Below, piece after piece: positions 1-7,069 of a stretch of 44,010 nucleotides of DNA. Both the position numbers and the translations under genes were made by a program. Source of the stretch: Pseudomonadota bacterium (GTDB lineage: Bacteria > Pseudomonadota > Alphaproteobacteria > Acetobacterales > Acetobacteraceae); NCBI GenBank assembly GCA_021780935.1, contig JAJXXT010000146.1, positions 1-44,010 on the forward strand. The letters are read 5' to 3'. Below the pieces are notes generated by a model. That model was not told the DNA's origin. It saw only the letters and a program-made list of their open reading frames with translations, and did not search any database. Numbering within the stretch: the first letter of the stretch is position 1; every line of letters begins with the position of its first letter.

Positions 1-74
1 GACAACCAACCCCAAGAACCGCCCTTGCCAGCGTCAACCAACCACGACTAACGTTCCGCCGTCGCGACCATCTC

Positions 75-116
75 TCTCATCCTGATCGTCGCGCTTCTCA
101 TCCTGATTGTCGCGCT
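75..116. repeat. 21-bp tandem direct repeat near window start
   Basis: Two adjoining 21-bp copies (75-95 and 96-116) begin tctcatcctga and differ at one base. A separate 12-bp direct repeat, gccagcgtcaac, lies at 27-38 and again at 122-133, so the tandem repeat sits between two copies of a coding stretch of the downstream gene. The 95-bp offset is not a multiple of three. This fits a small duplication or insertion that broke the gene, or sequence disorder at a contig end; the window cannot separate these. Confidence 0.7.
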
Positions 117-628
117 ACACCGCCAGCGTCAACTTCCTCGACGCCGACGGGGCCGGTACACCGTTTCTCTATCGAAACACCATCGAGGAGGTGCGCGCGG
201 CCCTGGCCATCGCAGCACGGCACCGCCTGCGCCCGAGCTATGCGATCTACGAACCGGGCTTCGCCCGCGCCGGCGCGGTGCTGGCGCGCGAGGCCGGGGT
301 GCCGACGCCGGTCTATCGGCTGATGTTCAGCGATCGCTTCGCCTGGGGTTTCCCGCCAAGGCCCTGGGCGCTCGATGCCTATCGCGCGCTGCTGGCCGAG
401 ATGGCACCGGACGCCGCCGCCATGGTCGCGGGGCTCGGCGTCGATATCACCCCCCTCATCGCGCCTGCCGTCGCCGCGGGGCTGCATGTTCGCGTCGGCA
501 TCGAGGACGCGCCGTTCACCTCGACACGCACCAATCTCGACTGGGTGCGCCACGCGGTACGCGAGGTGGAGGCGGCGGGCGGCACGCCGATGACCGCCGC
601 TCAGCTTTCGAGTTCGCTGTCCCAGTAG
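107..628 (+). pseudogene. BKACE family (DUF849) C-terminal fragment, 5' truncated
   Basis: The frame encodes roughly the C-terminal half of a beta-keto acid cleavage enzyme, the family of 3-keto-5-aminohexanoate cleavage protein, which condenses beta-keto acids with acetyl-CoA through a metal-dependent retro-Claisen reaction. The family-typical stretches SVNF, then a GLHVRVGIED motif followed by TNLDWVRHAV, are present. Family members are usually about 280-310 residues; only 173 codons are open here. A TGA at 104-106 stands directly before the TTG that opens the frame, and no upstream frame in 1-106 continues the protein. The catalytic N-terminal barrel strands with the metal-binding HxH are missing. 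It overlaps the convergent HNH gene by 28 bp at its 3' end. Either a pseudogene or a gene damaged by an assembly edge. Confidence 0.6.
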
Positions 629-1185
629 AGATAGTCGCGCCAGGATACGTGCAGGTAGTTGGGTGGGAATGCGCGGCCGTTCTCCTGCAGCTCCCAGGTC
701 GAAGGCTGGCGCGGTGTTTGGCGCGGATACATCCGGCATTCCCGCGGCAGCCGGTTGCCCTTGATGAGGTTGCAGTCGCCGCAGGCGGTGACGACGTTCT
801 CCCATGTCGTGCGCCCGCCGCGCGAGCGCGGGACCACGTGATCGAAGGTCAGTTCCGGTGCGGCCTGGCGCTCGCTGCAATACTGGCAGCAGAAAGCATC
901 GCGCAGAAACACGTTGAACCGGGTGAAGGCCGGCCGCCGTGCGGAGGGGATGTAGTCCTTGAGCGCGATCACCGAGGGCAGCTTCATCGCCATCGACGGC
1001 GAGCGGACCTCGGCCTCGTATTCGTTGAGCACAGAGACGCGATCGAGAAACACCGCCTTCACCGCGTCCTGCCACGACCAGATCGACAGCGGGAAATAGG
1101 AAAGAGGGCGGAAATCCGCGTTCAGCACCAGCGCCGGAAAACTATGGCCGCCATCAGGCAAGGAGCGCTCCACGTCTTGCGCCAC
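601..1185 (-). CDS. HNH endonuclease family protein
   Basis: A 194-residue protein with an HNH nuclease domain in its second half. A CxxC pair at residues 100-103 (CQYC) and a second pair CGDC at 135-138 would bind a structural zinc. Between them lies FDHVVPRSRGG with the catalytic His near 116, followed by TTWENVV. The N-terminal 90 residues (ALVLNADFRPLSYFPLS) match the small HNH proteins widespread in alphaproteobacteria, whose biological role is not established. The start is GTG at 1185; no strong ribosome binding site precedes it. It is divergent from gluQ across 125 bp and has no restriction-modification partner nearby, so a housekeeping or repair role is more likely than a restriction role. 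Confidence 0.85.
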   Translation of the reverse strand: MAQDVERSLPDGGHSFPALVLNADFRPLSYFPLSIWSWQDAVKAVFLDRVSVLNEYEAEVRSPSMAMKLPSVIALKDYIPSARRPAFTRFNVFLRDAFCCQYCSERQAAPELTFDHVVPRSRGGRTTWENVVTACGDCNLIKGNRLPRECRMYPRQTPRQPSTWELQENGRAFPPNYLHVSWRDYLYWDSELES

Positions 1186-1310
1186 ACAAATCCTGGGGGC
1201 AATTGGGCAGCCGACCCGCCAGATGCTGTGCGACGTCGTGAACCTCTTGTCTTATTGCACCGCCGCGCGAGGGGCCGCAAGCACCCTTGTGCCGGATTCA
1301 TGGAGCCGTC

Positions 1311-2174
1311 ATGGGTTTTGGGATGACGCTCGTCACCCGCTTCGCCCCCTCGCCGACCGGCCTGCTGCACCTCGGCAGCGTGCGCGTCGCGGCGGTGGCG
1401 CGGGCGCGCGCGAGGGCCGCCGGCGGGCGGTTCCTGCTGCGCATCGAGGATATCGACCAGGCGCGCTGCCGGAGGGAATTCGCCGCCGCGATCGAGGATG
1501 ATCTGCGCTGGCTCGGCTTGCACTGGGACGGGGCGGTGCGGGTGCAGTCCCGGCATGTCGGAGAATACCAGGCAGCGCTGGATTCGTTGCGTAACCGGCG
1601 GCTGGTCTATCCCTGCTTCTGTTCGCGCGCCGATATCGCGCGTGCCGTCACCGCGCCGCACGGGGCGGAGGACATCTACCCCGGCACCTGCCGTGCCCTG
1701 GCGCCGGCCGCGGCGGCGCGGCGCATGGCGGAAGGCGCGCCGCATGCCTGGCGGCTCGATCTTGCCCGCGCCATGCCGGCAGCACCGCTGTTCGTGAACG
1801 ACGAGGAACAGGGCCGTCTTCGTTGCGATCCATCATCGTTTGGCGACGTCGTGCTCGGCCGTCGCGATGCGCCGGCGAGCTACCATCTCGCCGCCACGCA
1901 TGACGATGCGGTGCAGGGCGTCACGCTGGTGCAGCGCGGCGAGGATCTGCGGCCGGCCGCCCATCTGCACCGGCTGCTGCAGCACCTCATGGGCTGGGCC
2001 GCGCCGCGCTACGCGCACGTGCCGCTCAAGCTCGGCGCGGACGGGCGGCGGCTCGCCAAGCGCGACCGCGCCGCCACCATCCGCGCCCTGCGCGAGGGCG
2101 GCGTCGAGCCGGCTGCGGTGCTGGCCATGGCCATGGCGGATGGGCCGGTGCGGCAGGCGCCCGATGCCGCCTAA
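1311..2174 (+). CDS. gluQ: glutamyl-Q tRNA(Asp) synthetase
   Basis: A truncated glutamyl-tRNA synthetase homologue of 287 residues that charges glutamate onto queuosine at the wobble base of tRNA-Asp. The ATP site signature TRFAPSPTG at residues 9-17 is followed by HLGS (HIGH-like motif, residues 20-23). Near residue 240 KLGADGRRLAKRD stands in for KMSKS. CFCSR followed by YPGTCR supplies zinc-ligand cysteines. The anticodon-binding domain of full GluRS is absent, as expected for GluQ. ATG 1311 is chosen because GGAG lies 5 nt upstream (1302-1305); TTG 1287 and ATG 1323 are alternatives. The stop overlaps the stop of the convergent MoaD-like gene by 3 bp. Confidence 0.92.
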   Translation: MGFGMTLVTRFAPSPTGLLHLGSVRVAAVARARARAAGGRFLLRIEDIDQARCRREFAAAIEDDLRWLGLHWDGAVRVQSRHVGEYQAALDSLRNRRLVYPCFCSRADIARAVTAPHGAEDIYPGTCRALAPAAAARRMAEGAPHAWRLDLARAMPAAPLFVNDEEQGRLRCDPSSFGDVVLGRRDAPASYHLAATHDDAVQGVTLVQRGEDLRPAAHLHRLLQHLMGWAAPRYAHVPLKLGADGRRLAKRDRAATIRALREGGVEPAAVLAMAMADGPVRQAPDAA

Positions 2175-2452
2175 CCGCCGCTGATCGCGGTCATCACCAG
2201 CAGCTCGGTGCCGGGGGCCAGCCTGGTGTCGAGATCGGCGCCGATGCCGTCGGCGAAAATCCGGATATGGCGCCGTATCGCGGGGGTCGAGTCACAGATC
2301 CGGTCGCGCATGCCGGGAATGCGCGCCTCCAGCGCCGCGAGCGCCTCGCCCACCGTCCGCGCCCGCACCTCGACCTCGCGCGGGCAGCCGCGAAACAGCG
2401 CCGCCAGAACGGCGGGCAGCACCACGCGAACCGGCCTCCCAGGGTCGTCCAT
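2171..2452 (-). CDS. MoaD/ThiS-family ubiquitin-like small protein
   Basis: A 93-residue beta-grasp protein ending in Ile-Ser-Gly-Gly, the C-terminal diglycine that MoaD and ThiS proteins need for adenylation and thiocarboxylation by an E1-like enzyme. The stretch around residues 33-50 (TVGEALAALEARIPGMRD) is typical of MoaD-like proteins, and GTELLVMTAISGG closes the fold. No moaE, moeB or thiF lies nearby, so ordinary molybdopterin synthase work is not supported by context. It starts 17 bp downstream of the beta-propeller gene on the same strand and is almost surely co-transcribed with it. Its partner and sulfur acceptor are unknown. Start ATG 2452 fits the fold; a much longer open frame upstream is a shadow of the propeller gene. 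Confidence 0.85.
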   Translation of the reverse strand: MDDPGRPVRVVLPAVLAALFRGCPREVEVRARTVGEALAALEARIPGMRDRICDSTPAIRRHIRIFADGIGADLDTRLAPGTELLVMTAISGG

Positions 2453-2469
2453 GCTCCCCGCCACGCTCT

Positions 2470-3552
2470 CTACGCGTCGATGACGAGCGTTTCCACGGAG
2501 AGAATGGTCGGCAGGTGCTCGGCCGCGCAATGCCAGGTCTCGCCCTCGTCGGCGCTGGTGTAGAGCGCGCCCGAGCTGGTGCCGAAATAAACGCCCGCGG
2601 GATCGAGCCGGTCGGTCGCCATCGCTTGGCGCAGCACGCCGAAGAACGCGTTTCGCTGCGGCAGGCCGGCGCGGCAGGCGGTCCAGCTCGCCCCGGCGTC
2701 GCGCGTACGCCACACCGCGGCACGCGCCTCGGGCACGAAGCGCCCCGCGGTGTCGCCGTTGAGCGGCAGCAGAAAGAGCGTCGCCGGGTCGCGCGGATGC
2801 GCGGCGGCAGGGAAGCCGAAGCTCGATGGCAGCCCCGCCTCGATGCTTTCCCAGTGCTGCCCGCCATCGTCGCTGCGGTACATGCCGCAATGGTTCTGCT
2901 GATAGAGCCGTTCCGTCATCGCAGGCGCCATCACCAGGCAGTGCACGCATTGCCCGAATGCGGGGTAGCGCTGCCCCTCCGGCATGAAATCGGCGCGCGT
3001 GCCTTGGTTGCGCGGCTCCCAAGTGGCGCCGCCATCCGCAGTGTGGAACACCCCCGCGGCCGAGATGCCGACCCAGATTCGCCCGGCATCGGTCGGGTGC
3101 GGCACCAGCGAATGCAGGATCAGCCCCGCGCCGCCGGGCTGCCAGTGCGGTCGCGTGGGGTGGTCCTGCATGCCGCCGAGATGCTGCCAGTTCCGCCCGC
3201 CATCCTCGCTGCGGAACAGCCCGGCGGGCTCGACCCCGGCATAGAGCCCGCCATGCGCGGCCGCGAGGCTCCAGACCGCCTTCACCGGCTCGGCCCCGGC
3301 GGCGTAGGCGAGGCCGGCGCTGGAATGCTCCCAGCTTCGGCCGAGATCGTCGGACCGCCACACCGCCGGCCCGAACCACGCGCTGCCGCCGCCGGCGAAG
3401 ATCGCGCCGGTCGCGGCGTCGCCCACCACGTGGTTCATCGGCCAGGTTTCGCAGAACGGCCCGCGCAGTTCCCAGACGTGCCGCAGCGCATCGGATTCGA
3501 GGATGAACGCGCCCTTCTTGGTGCCCAGCAGGATCAGGACGCGCGTGCCCAT
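2470..3552 (-). CDS. BNR/Asp-box beta-propeller (exo-alpha-sialidase-like) protein
   Basis: A 360-residue protein with six Asp-box motifs (S/T-x-D-x-G-x-x-W): RSDDLGRSW, RSEDGGRNW, HTADGGATW, RSDDGGQHW, RTRDAGASW and TSADEGETW, spaced through the whole length. This predicts a six-bladed beta-propeller like sialidases and YCF48/BNR proteins. The catalytic Arg triad and FRIP motif of true sialidases are not evident, so enzymatic activity is doubtful. There is no signal peptide; the N-terminus (MGTRVLILLGTKKGAF) forms the first strand of the propeller, pointing to a cytoplasmic protein. ATG 3552 has GGAG about 6 nt upstream. It heads an operon with the MoaD-like gene and is divergent from a MarR gene whose operator-like palindrome sits 24 bp upstream. 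Confidence 0.87.
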   Translation of the reverse strand: MGTRVLILLGTKKGAFILESDALRHVWELRGPFCETWPMNHVVGDAATGAIFAGGGSAWFGPAVWRSDDLGRSWEHSSAGLAYAAGAEPVKAVWSLAAAHGGLYAGVEPAGLFRSEDGGRNWQHLGGMQDHPTRPHWQPGGAGLILHSLVPHPTDAGRIWVGISAAGVFHTADGGATWEPRNQGTRADFMPEGQRYPAFGQCVHCLVMAPAMTERLYQQNHCGMYRSDDGGQHWESIEAGLPSSFGFPAAAHPRDPATLFLLPLNGDTAGRFVPEARAAVWRTRDAGASWTACRAGLPQRNAFFGVLRQAMATDRLDPAGVYFGTSSGALYTSADEGETWHCAAEHLPTILSVETLVIDA

Positions 3553-3576
3553 GCGTTGCTCCGCTTCGCTTGACGA

Positions 3577-3596
3577 TTACCTTGATATCAACCTAA
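3577..3596. promoter_or_regulatory. palindromic MarR-type operator candidate
   Basis: A 20-bp AT-rich imperfect palindrome, arms ttaccttgat and atcaacctaa, with a perfect core ttgatatcaa at 3582-3591. It lies in the 51-bp gap between the divergent propeller and MarR genes, 24 bp before the first and 7 bp before the second. MarR dimers bind palindromes of this size and composition, so autoregulation plus control of the propeller/MoaD operon is likely. This is inferred from position and symmetry. Confidence 0.7.
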
Positions 3597-3603
3597 TTCC
3601 AGC

Positions 3604-4095
3604 ATGTCAAAATCGCCGCCCCCCTTCAGCGTTGCGGCCCCCTTCAGCGTCACGCCCCCCTTCAGCGTCACGATCGAGGTGCGCGATGCCTGCCTCTGCA
3701 TGCATGTCCAGCGGGCGGCGCGCGCGCTCGCGCGGCGCTATGACGCGACGCTGCGCCCCGCCGGCATCACCGGCGGGCAGTTCTCCATCCTGATGGCACT
3801 CAACCGGCCGGAGCCGCCGCTGCTCGGCGCGGTGGCGGCACTGCTGGCGATGGACCGCACGACGCTGACCGCCAACCTCAAGCCGTTGCGGCATCGTGGC
3901 CTCGTCGACATCGTGGCCGACGCGCAGGACCGTCGCGGCCGGCGCCTGATCCTGACCGCGGCGGGCGGCGCGGCACTGGCGCGAGCGCTCCCCGCCTGGC
4001 GGCGCGCGCAGCGTGTGTTGAGCCACGAGATCGGCAAAGCCCGGCTCGACGGTTTTCTCGCCACGCTGCGCCTGCTCGCGGGCGACGGCGCGTGA
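3604..4095 (+). CDS. MarR family transcriptional regulator
   Basis: A 163-residue winged-helix regulator. The signature RDACLCMHVQRAARALARRY begins near residue 27. The recognition region is LLAMDRTTLTANLKPLRHRG and the wing is DAQDRRGRRLILT. MarR proteins bind palindromes as dimers and are released by small aromatic or oxidative ligands; the conserved Cys residues near 30 could be redox sensing, but this is speculative. The first 23 residues are a threefold PFSV repeat encoded by an 18-bp DNA repeat, unusual for the family, whose usual start would fall near residue 20-25. ATG 3604 has no clear Shine-Dalgarno sequence. It probably controls the divergent propeller/MoaD operon. Confidence 0.9.
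   Translation: MSKSPPPFSVAAPFSVTPPFSVTIEVRDACLCMHVQRAARALARRYDATLRPAGITGGQFSILMALNRPEPPLLGAVAALLAMDRTTLTANLKPLRHRGLVDIVADAQDRRGRRLILTAAGGAALARALPAWRRAQRVLSHEIGKARLDGFLATLRLLAGDGA
3620..3673 (+). repeat. 18-bp x3 in-frame tandem repeat in the MarR gene
   Basis: Three 18-bp units start at 3620, 3638 and 3656, each opening with cccccttcagcgt. They encode PPFSVAA, PFSVTP and PFSVTI. The period is a multiple of three, so unit number can change without a frameshift. The block lies between the putative operator and the conserved part of the regulator. Confidence 0.85.
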
Positions 4096-4099
4096 GCGG

Positions 4100-5089
4100 C
4101 TAGGCGTTGCGTCGCAGCGTCTCGGGATTGACGACGTAGCCGGGGTCGAGCTTGCCATCGAGGCATTCGAGCAGGTTGGCGACCGCGCGGTGCGACATCT
4201 TCTCGTAGCATTCGAGCGGGGCGGCCGCGTTGTGCGGGCTCAGCACCACGTTCGGGAGTTTCAGCAACGGGTTGTCGAGATCCGGCGGTTCGCGCACCAG
4301 CACGTCGAGCCCCGCCGCCTCGATCGTCCCGTCGGCGAGTGCTGCGGCCAGCGCCGCCTCGTCCACCAACGGGCCGCGTGCGGTGTTGATCAGCCAGGCG
4401 GTCGGCTTCATCGCGGCGAGGAAGGCGCGGTCCACCATGTGGCGCGTCGCCGCCGAGAGCGGCAGGTGCAGCGTCACCACATCCGCGCGCGGCAGCGCCT
4501 CCATCACATCCACCACCGGCTCGCAGCCATCGGCGGCCAGGCGCGGCACCGGAAAGGCGGGGTCGCGCACCATCACATGCATGTCGAACGCCCTGCAGAA
4601 CCGCGCGACGCGGGTGCCGATGCGTCCGTAGCCGACCACCAGAACGCTGCGCCCGGCAAGCTCGTGCATGCGCCGCCCGTGCTGGATCATCCACGTGCCG
4701 GCCCGCACCGACTGGTCGTATTCCACCGTCCGCCGCGCCACCGCGAGCATCAGCATCATCGCATGCTCGGCGACCGAAAGATCGTTGGCGCCGTTGACCA
4801 CGCCGACCACGACGTCGCGCTGCGTGCAGGCGGGGATGTCGAGCGTGTCATAGCCGACGCCGAAGCGGCTGATGATGCGCAGCTTCGGCGCGGTCGCCAG
4901 CAGCGCCTCGGTCACCCGCTCCAGCCCCACCATGATCCCGTCCGCATCGCCGATCGCCGCCGCCAGTTCCTTTTCCATCGGCGGGCCGCGGAACGCGTCG
5001 GTGAGTACCGTCAGCGCCACGTCCTTGCGCTCGGCCAGCCGGGCCATCGCGCTGGGGTGCAGCGCGCGGCAGAGAACAAGTTTGTACAT
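4100..5089 (-). CDS. D-isomer specific 2-hydroxyacid dehydrogenase
   Basis: A 329-residue NAD-dependent dehydrogenase of the phosphoglycerate dehydrogenase-like group. The Rossmann glycine motif VVGYGRIG is near residue 150. The catalytic residues are visible as Arg in NTARGPLVDE, Glu in VREPPD and His in LSPHNAA. No ACT domain follows, so it is shorter than serine-feedback-regulated SerA. Substrate cannot be read from sequence; hydroxypyruvate, phosphoglycerate or another 2-keto acid are all possible. It is transcribed away from leuA and converges on the MarR gene with 4 bp between stops. No sugar-acid or serine genes flank it to define a pathway. Confidence 0.87.
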   Translation of the reverse strand: MYKLVLCRALHPSAMARLAERKDVALTVLTDAFRGPPMEKELAAAIGDADGIMVGLERVTEALLATAPKLRIISRFGVGYDTLDIPACTQRDVVVGVVNGANDLSVAEHAMMLMLAVARRTVEYDQSVRAGTWMIQHGRRMHELAGRSVLVVGYGRIGTRVARFCRAFDMHVMVRDPAFPVPRLAADGCEPVVDVMEALPRADVVTLHLPLSAATRHMVDRAFLAAMKPTAWLINTARGPLVDEAALAAALADGTIEAAGLDVLVREPPDLDNPLLKLPNVVLSPHNAAAPLECYEKMSHRAVANLLECLDGKLDPGYVVNPETLRRNA

Positions 5090-5130
5090 GGCGTTTCCTT
5101 CCTGAGTCCGGCCCGAATCCGGCGCTATGC

Positions 5131-5159
5131 TTGCATCACCGGCGCCTGGCCGCTAGAAC
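5131..5159 (+). promoter_or_regulatory. leuA leader promoter (Caulobacter-type -35/-10)
   Basis: The octamer gctagaac at 5152-5159 matches the alphaproteobacterial housekeeping -10 consensus GCTANAWC known from Caulobacter. Fourteen bases upstream lies ttgcatc (5131-5137), a fair match to TTGACGS. The predicted transcription start is about 5165-5167, coincident with the GTG of the leader peptide. Confidence 0.6.
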
Positions 5160-5166
5160 CCCTGTT

Positions 5167-5259
5167 GTGATCCGCGCGTCAGTCCCCCATGGCCTGAACC
5201 CCGCCCGCCCTTCGGCGGCTTTCGGCGCGCTGCTTCTCCTTCGACTTACCCGCCCCTGA
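5167..5259 (+). CDS. leuL: leuA leader peptide, Leu-rich (leuL-like)
   Basis: A 30-codon frame starting GTG at 5167 and ending TGA at 5257-5259. Codons 22-27 read Leu-Leu-Leu-Leu-Arg-Leu (ctg ctt ctc ctt cga ctt), just before the stop. CTT and CGA are uncommon in this GC-rich window, so the run should be sensitive to charged tRNA-Leu supply. The stop codon lies inside the left arm of an RNA stem (5253-5262). The GTG coincides with the predicted transcription start, implying a leaderless message, as known for the trpL leader in Sinorhizobium. Its position 113 nt before leuA and its content fit a ribosome-mediated attenuator. The alternative, chance Leu codons, is unlikely given the paired hairpins. 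Start choice is the least certain part. Confidence 0.65.
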   Translation: MIRASVPHGLNPARPSAAFGALLLLRLTRP

Positions 5260-5308
5260 GCGTCAAGCCGGGCGGCTGAGCCACGGCATCGCTCAGGGGG
5301 CTCCTGAG
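5253..5308 (+). promoter_or_regulatory. leuA attenuator with mutually exclusive hairpins
   Basis: Arm 1 (5253-5262, cccctgagcg) is perfectly complementary to arm 2 (5290-5299, cgctcagggg), a 10-bp stem. Arm 2 can instead pair through ctcagg (5292-5297) with cctgag (5303-5308). A ribosome finishing the leader peptide would cover arm 1 and free arm 2 for the downstream hairpin; stalling at the Leu codons would allow 1:2 pairing. No clear U tract follows 5308, so termination may be Rho-assisted or the effect may be translational. Confidence 0.55.
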
Positions 5309-5330
5309 AGAGAATGTGTGCCAATCCGTT

Positions 5331-5351
5331 CCGCGCCAGGACATGGCGCGG
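5331..5351 (+). promoter_or_regulatory. strong hairpin just before leuA ribosome binding site
   Basis: An 8-bp stem, ccgcgcca (5331-5338) with tggcgcgg (5344-5351), has a 5-nt loop and ends 7 nt before the gaagga ribosome binding site of leuA. It may keep the site structured or form the last part of the attenuator. It lacks a following U run. Confidence 0.5.
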
Positions 5352-5372
5352 TGCCCTCGAAGGACTGCCAAC

Positions 5373-6947
5373 ATGACCATCGACCATCCGAATTTCGGCC
5401 GCATCGCCGATGACCGCCTGATCATCTTCGATACCACGCTGCGTGACGGCGAGCAGTCGCCCGGCTTCTCCATGAACCTCGCGGAGAAGCTGCGCATGGC
5501 GGAGGCGCTGGCGGAGCTTGGCGTCGATGTCATCGAGGCCGGCTTCCCGATCGCCTCGGACGGCGACTACGAGAGCGTGCGAGCCATCGCGCAATCCATC
5601 CAGGGGCCGGTGATCTGCGGCCTCGCGCGTACCGGCCGCGCCGATATCCTGCGCGCCGCCGAGGCGGTGGGGCCGGCTGCCCGCCGGCGTATCCATATCT
5701 TTCTCAGCACCTCGCCGCTGCACATGAAATACAAGCTGCGCAAGGAGCCGGACGAGGTGCTGCAGATGACCATTGATTCGGTCCGTCTCGCCCGCCAGTA
5801 CACCGACGACGTCGAGTGGTCCGCCGAGGACGGCAGCCGCACCGACCCCGATTTCCTCTGCCGTTGCGTCGAGGCCGCGATCCGCGAGGGCGCGACCACG
5901 ATCAACATTCCGGACACGGTCGGCTATGCGCTGCCCGGCGACATGGCCCGCATCTTCACCATGCTGCGCGAGCGGGTGCCGGGTGCGGAGAAGGTCATTT
6001 TCTCCGCTCATAACCACAACGATCTCGGCCTCGCCGTCGCCAACACCATCGCCTCCATCAACGCCGGCGTGCGCCAGGTGGAATGCACCATCAACGGCAT
6101 CGGTGAACGCGCCGGCAACGCGGCGCTGGAGGAGATCGTGATGGCGATCCGCACCCGGCCGGATTCGGTGCCCGCCCAGCCCGCGATCGTGACCGAGAAC
6201 ATCCTGCGCACCTCGCGCCTGCTCTCCACCATCACCGGCTTCGACGTGCAGCCCAACAAGGCAATCGTCGGGCGCAACGCCTTCGCCCACGAGAGCGGCA
6301 TCCACCAGGACGGCGTGCTGAAGAACGCCGCGACCTATGAGATCATGACGCCGGAGAGCGTCGGCTGGACCAAATCCTCGCTGGTGATGGGCAAGCACTC
6401 CGGCCGCGCCGCCTTCCGCGACAAGCTGCGCGCCATGGGCTACGGCGATATCGGCGAGAACCAGCTCAACGACACGTTCCGCCGCTTCAAGGACCTCGCC
6501 GACCGCAAGAAGGTCGTCTACGACGAGGACATCATGGCGCTGGTCGATGACGAGGTGATGCGCGACCACGACCGCATCCGCTTCGTCTCGCTCGATGTGC
6601 ACGCTGGCAGCAAGACGCCGCCCACCGCCACGCTCGAGCTCGAGATCGACGGCGTCACCCGTTCCGCCTCGGCAACGGGTGACGGGCCGGTCGATGCCAC
6701 CTTCATCGCCATCCGCAAACTGTTCCAGCACGAGGCGACGCTGCGCCTCTACTCCGTCGGTGCGGTGACCGAGGGTACCGATGCCCAGGCGCGCGTGACC
6801 GTGCGGCTGGAGGAGGAGGGCAAGATGGTGGACGGCCAGGGCGCCGATACGGATACCATCGTCGCCTCCGCCCGCGCCTATGTGCACGCGCTCAACAAGC
6901 TGCTGGTCAAGCGCGCCCGCACCGCACCCGCGGCACTCTCCGCCTGA
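5373..6947 (+). CDS. leuA: 2-isopropylmalate synthase
   Basis: First committed enzyme of leucine synthesis, condensing 2-oxoisovalerate with acetyl-CoA. The protein is 524 residues, the normal size for the LeuA type 1 group. The catalytic signature [14 protein letters not shown] starts near residue 19, and the metal-binding HNHNDLG lies near 213. Next come [13 protein letters not shown] and the linker with GKHSGRAAF. The C-terminal regulatory domain (about 390-510), site of leucine feedback inhibition, is intact. ATG 5373 is chosen because gaagga lies 8 nt upstream and the family begins just before the catalytic motif; the frame is open back to GTG 5316. It is a single-gene unit with its own leader, separate from leuCDB 12 kb away. 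Confidence 0.96.
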   Translation: MTIDHPNFGRIADDRLIIFDTTLRDGEQSPGFSMNLAEKLRMAEALAELGVDVIEAGFPIASDGDYESVRAIAQSIQGPVICGLARTGRADILRAAEAVGPAARRRIHIFLSTSPLHMKYKLRKEPDEVLQMTIDSVRLARQYTDDVEWSAEDGSRTDPDFLCRCVEAAIREGATTINIPDTVGYALPGDMARIFTMLRERVPGAEKVIFSAHNHNDLGLAVANTIASINAGVRQVECTINGIGERAGNAALEEIVMAIRTRPDSVPAQPAIVTENILRTSRLLSTITGFDVQPNKAIVGRNAFAHESGIHQDGVLKNAATYEIMTPESVGWTKSSLVMGKHSGRAAFRDKLRAMGYGDIGENQLNDTFRRFKDLADRKKVVYDEDIMALVDDEVMRDHDRIRFVSLDVHAGSKTPPTATLELEIDGVTRSASATGDGPVDATFIAIRKLFQHEATLRLYSVGAVTEGTDAQARVTVRLEEEGKMVDGQGADTDTIVASARAYVHALNKLLVKRARTAPAALSA

Positions 6948-7069
6948 CGGCCCCGGCGGCGGCGGCGCTACCGGGGAATATCGGCGCCGGCATCGTCGAG
7001 GAAGCGAGCTTTCCCCGGCGTGTCGGCCCCGGGCATCACCCGAACCGGTGCCGTCGCGCTCGGTGGCAT

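Noticed and set aside
601..1185. Restriction or anti-phage role for the HNH gene
   Set aside because: No methyltransferase, helicase or other defence gene is adjacent, and the protein matches a widespread small alphaproteobacterial HNH type.
6951..6976. Hairpin ccccgg/ccgggg after leuA as a terminator
   Set aside because: Six-base stem, 14-nt loop and no T tract; too weak to list as a terminator.
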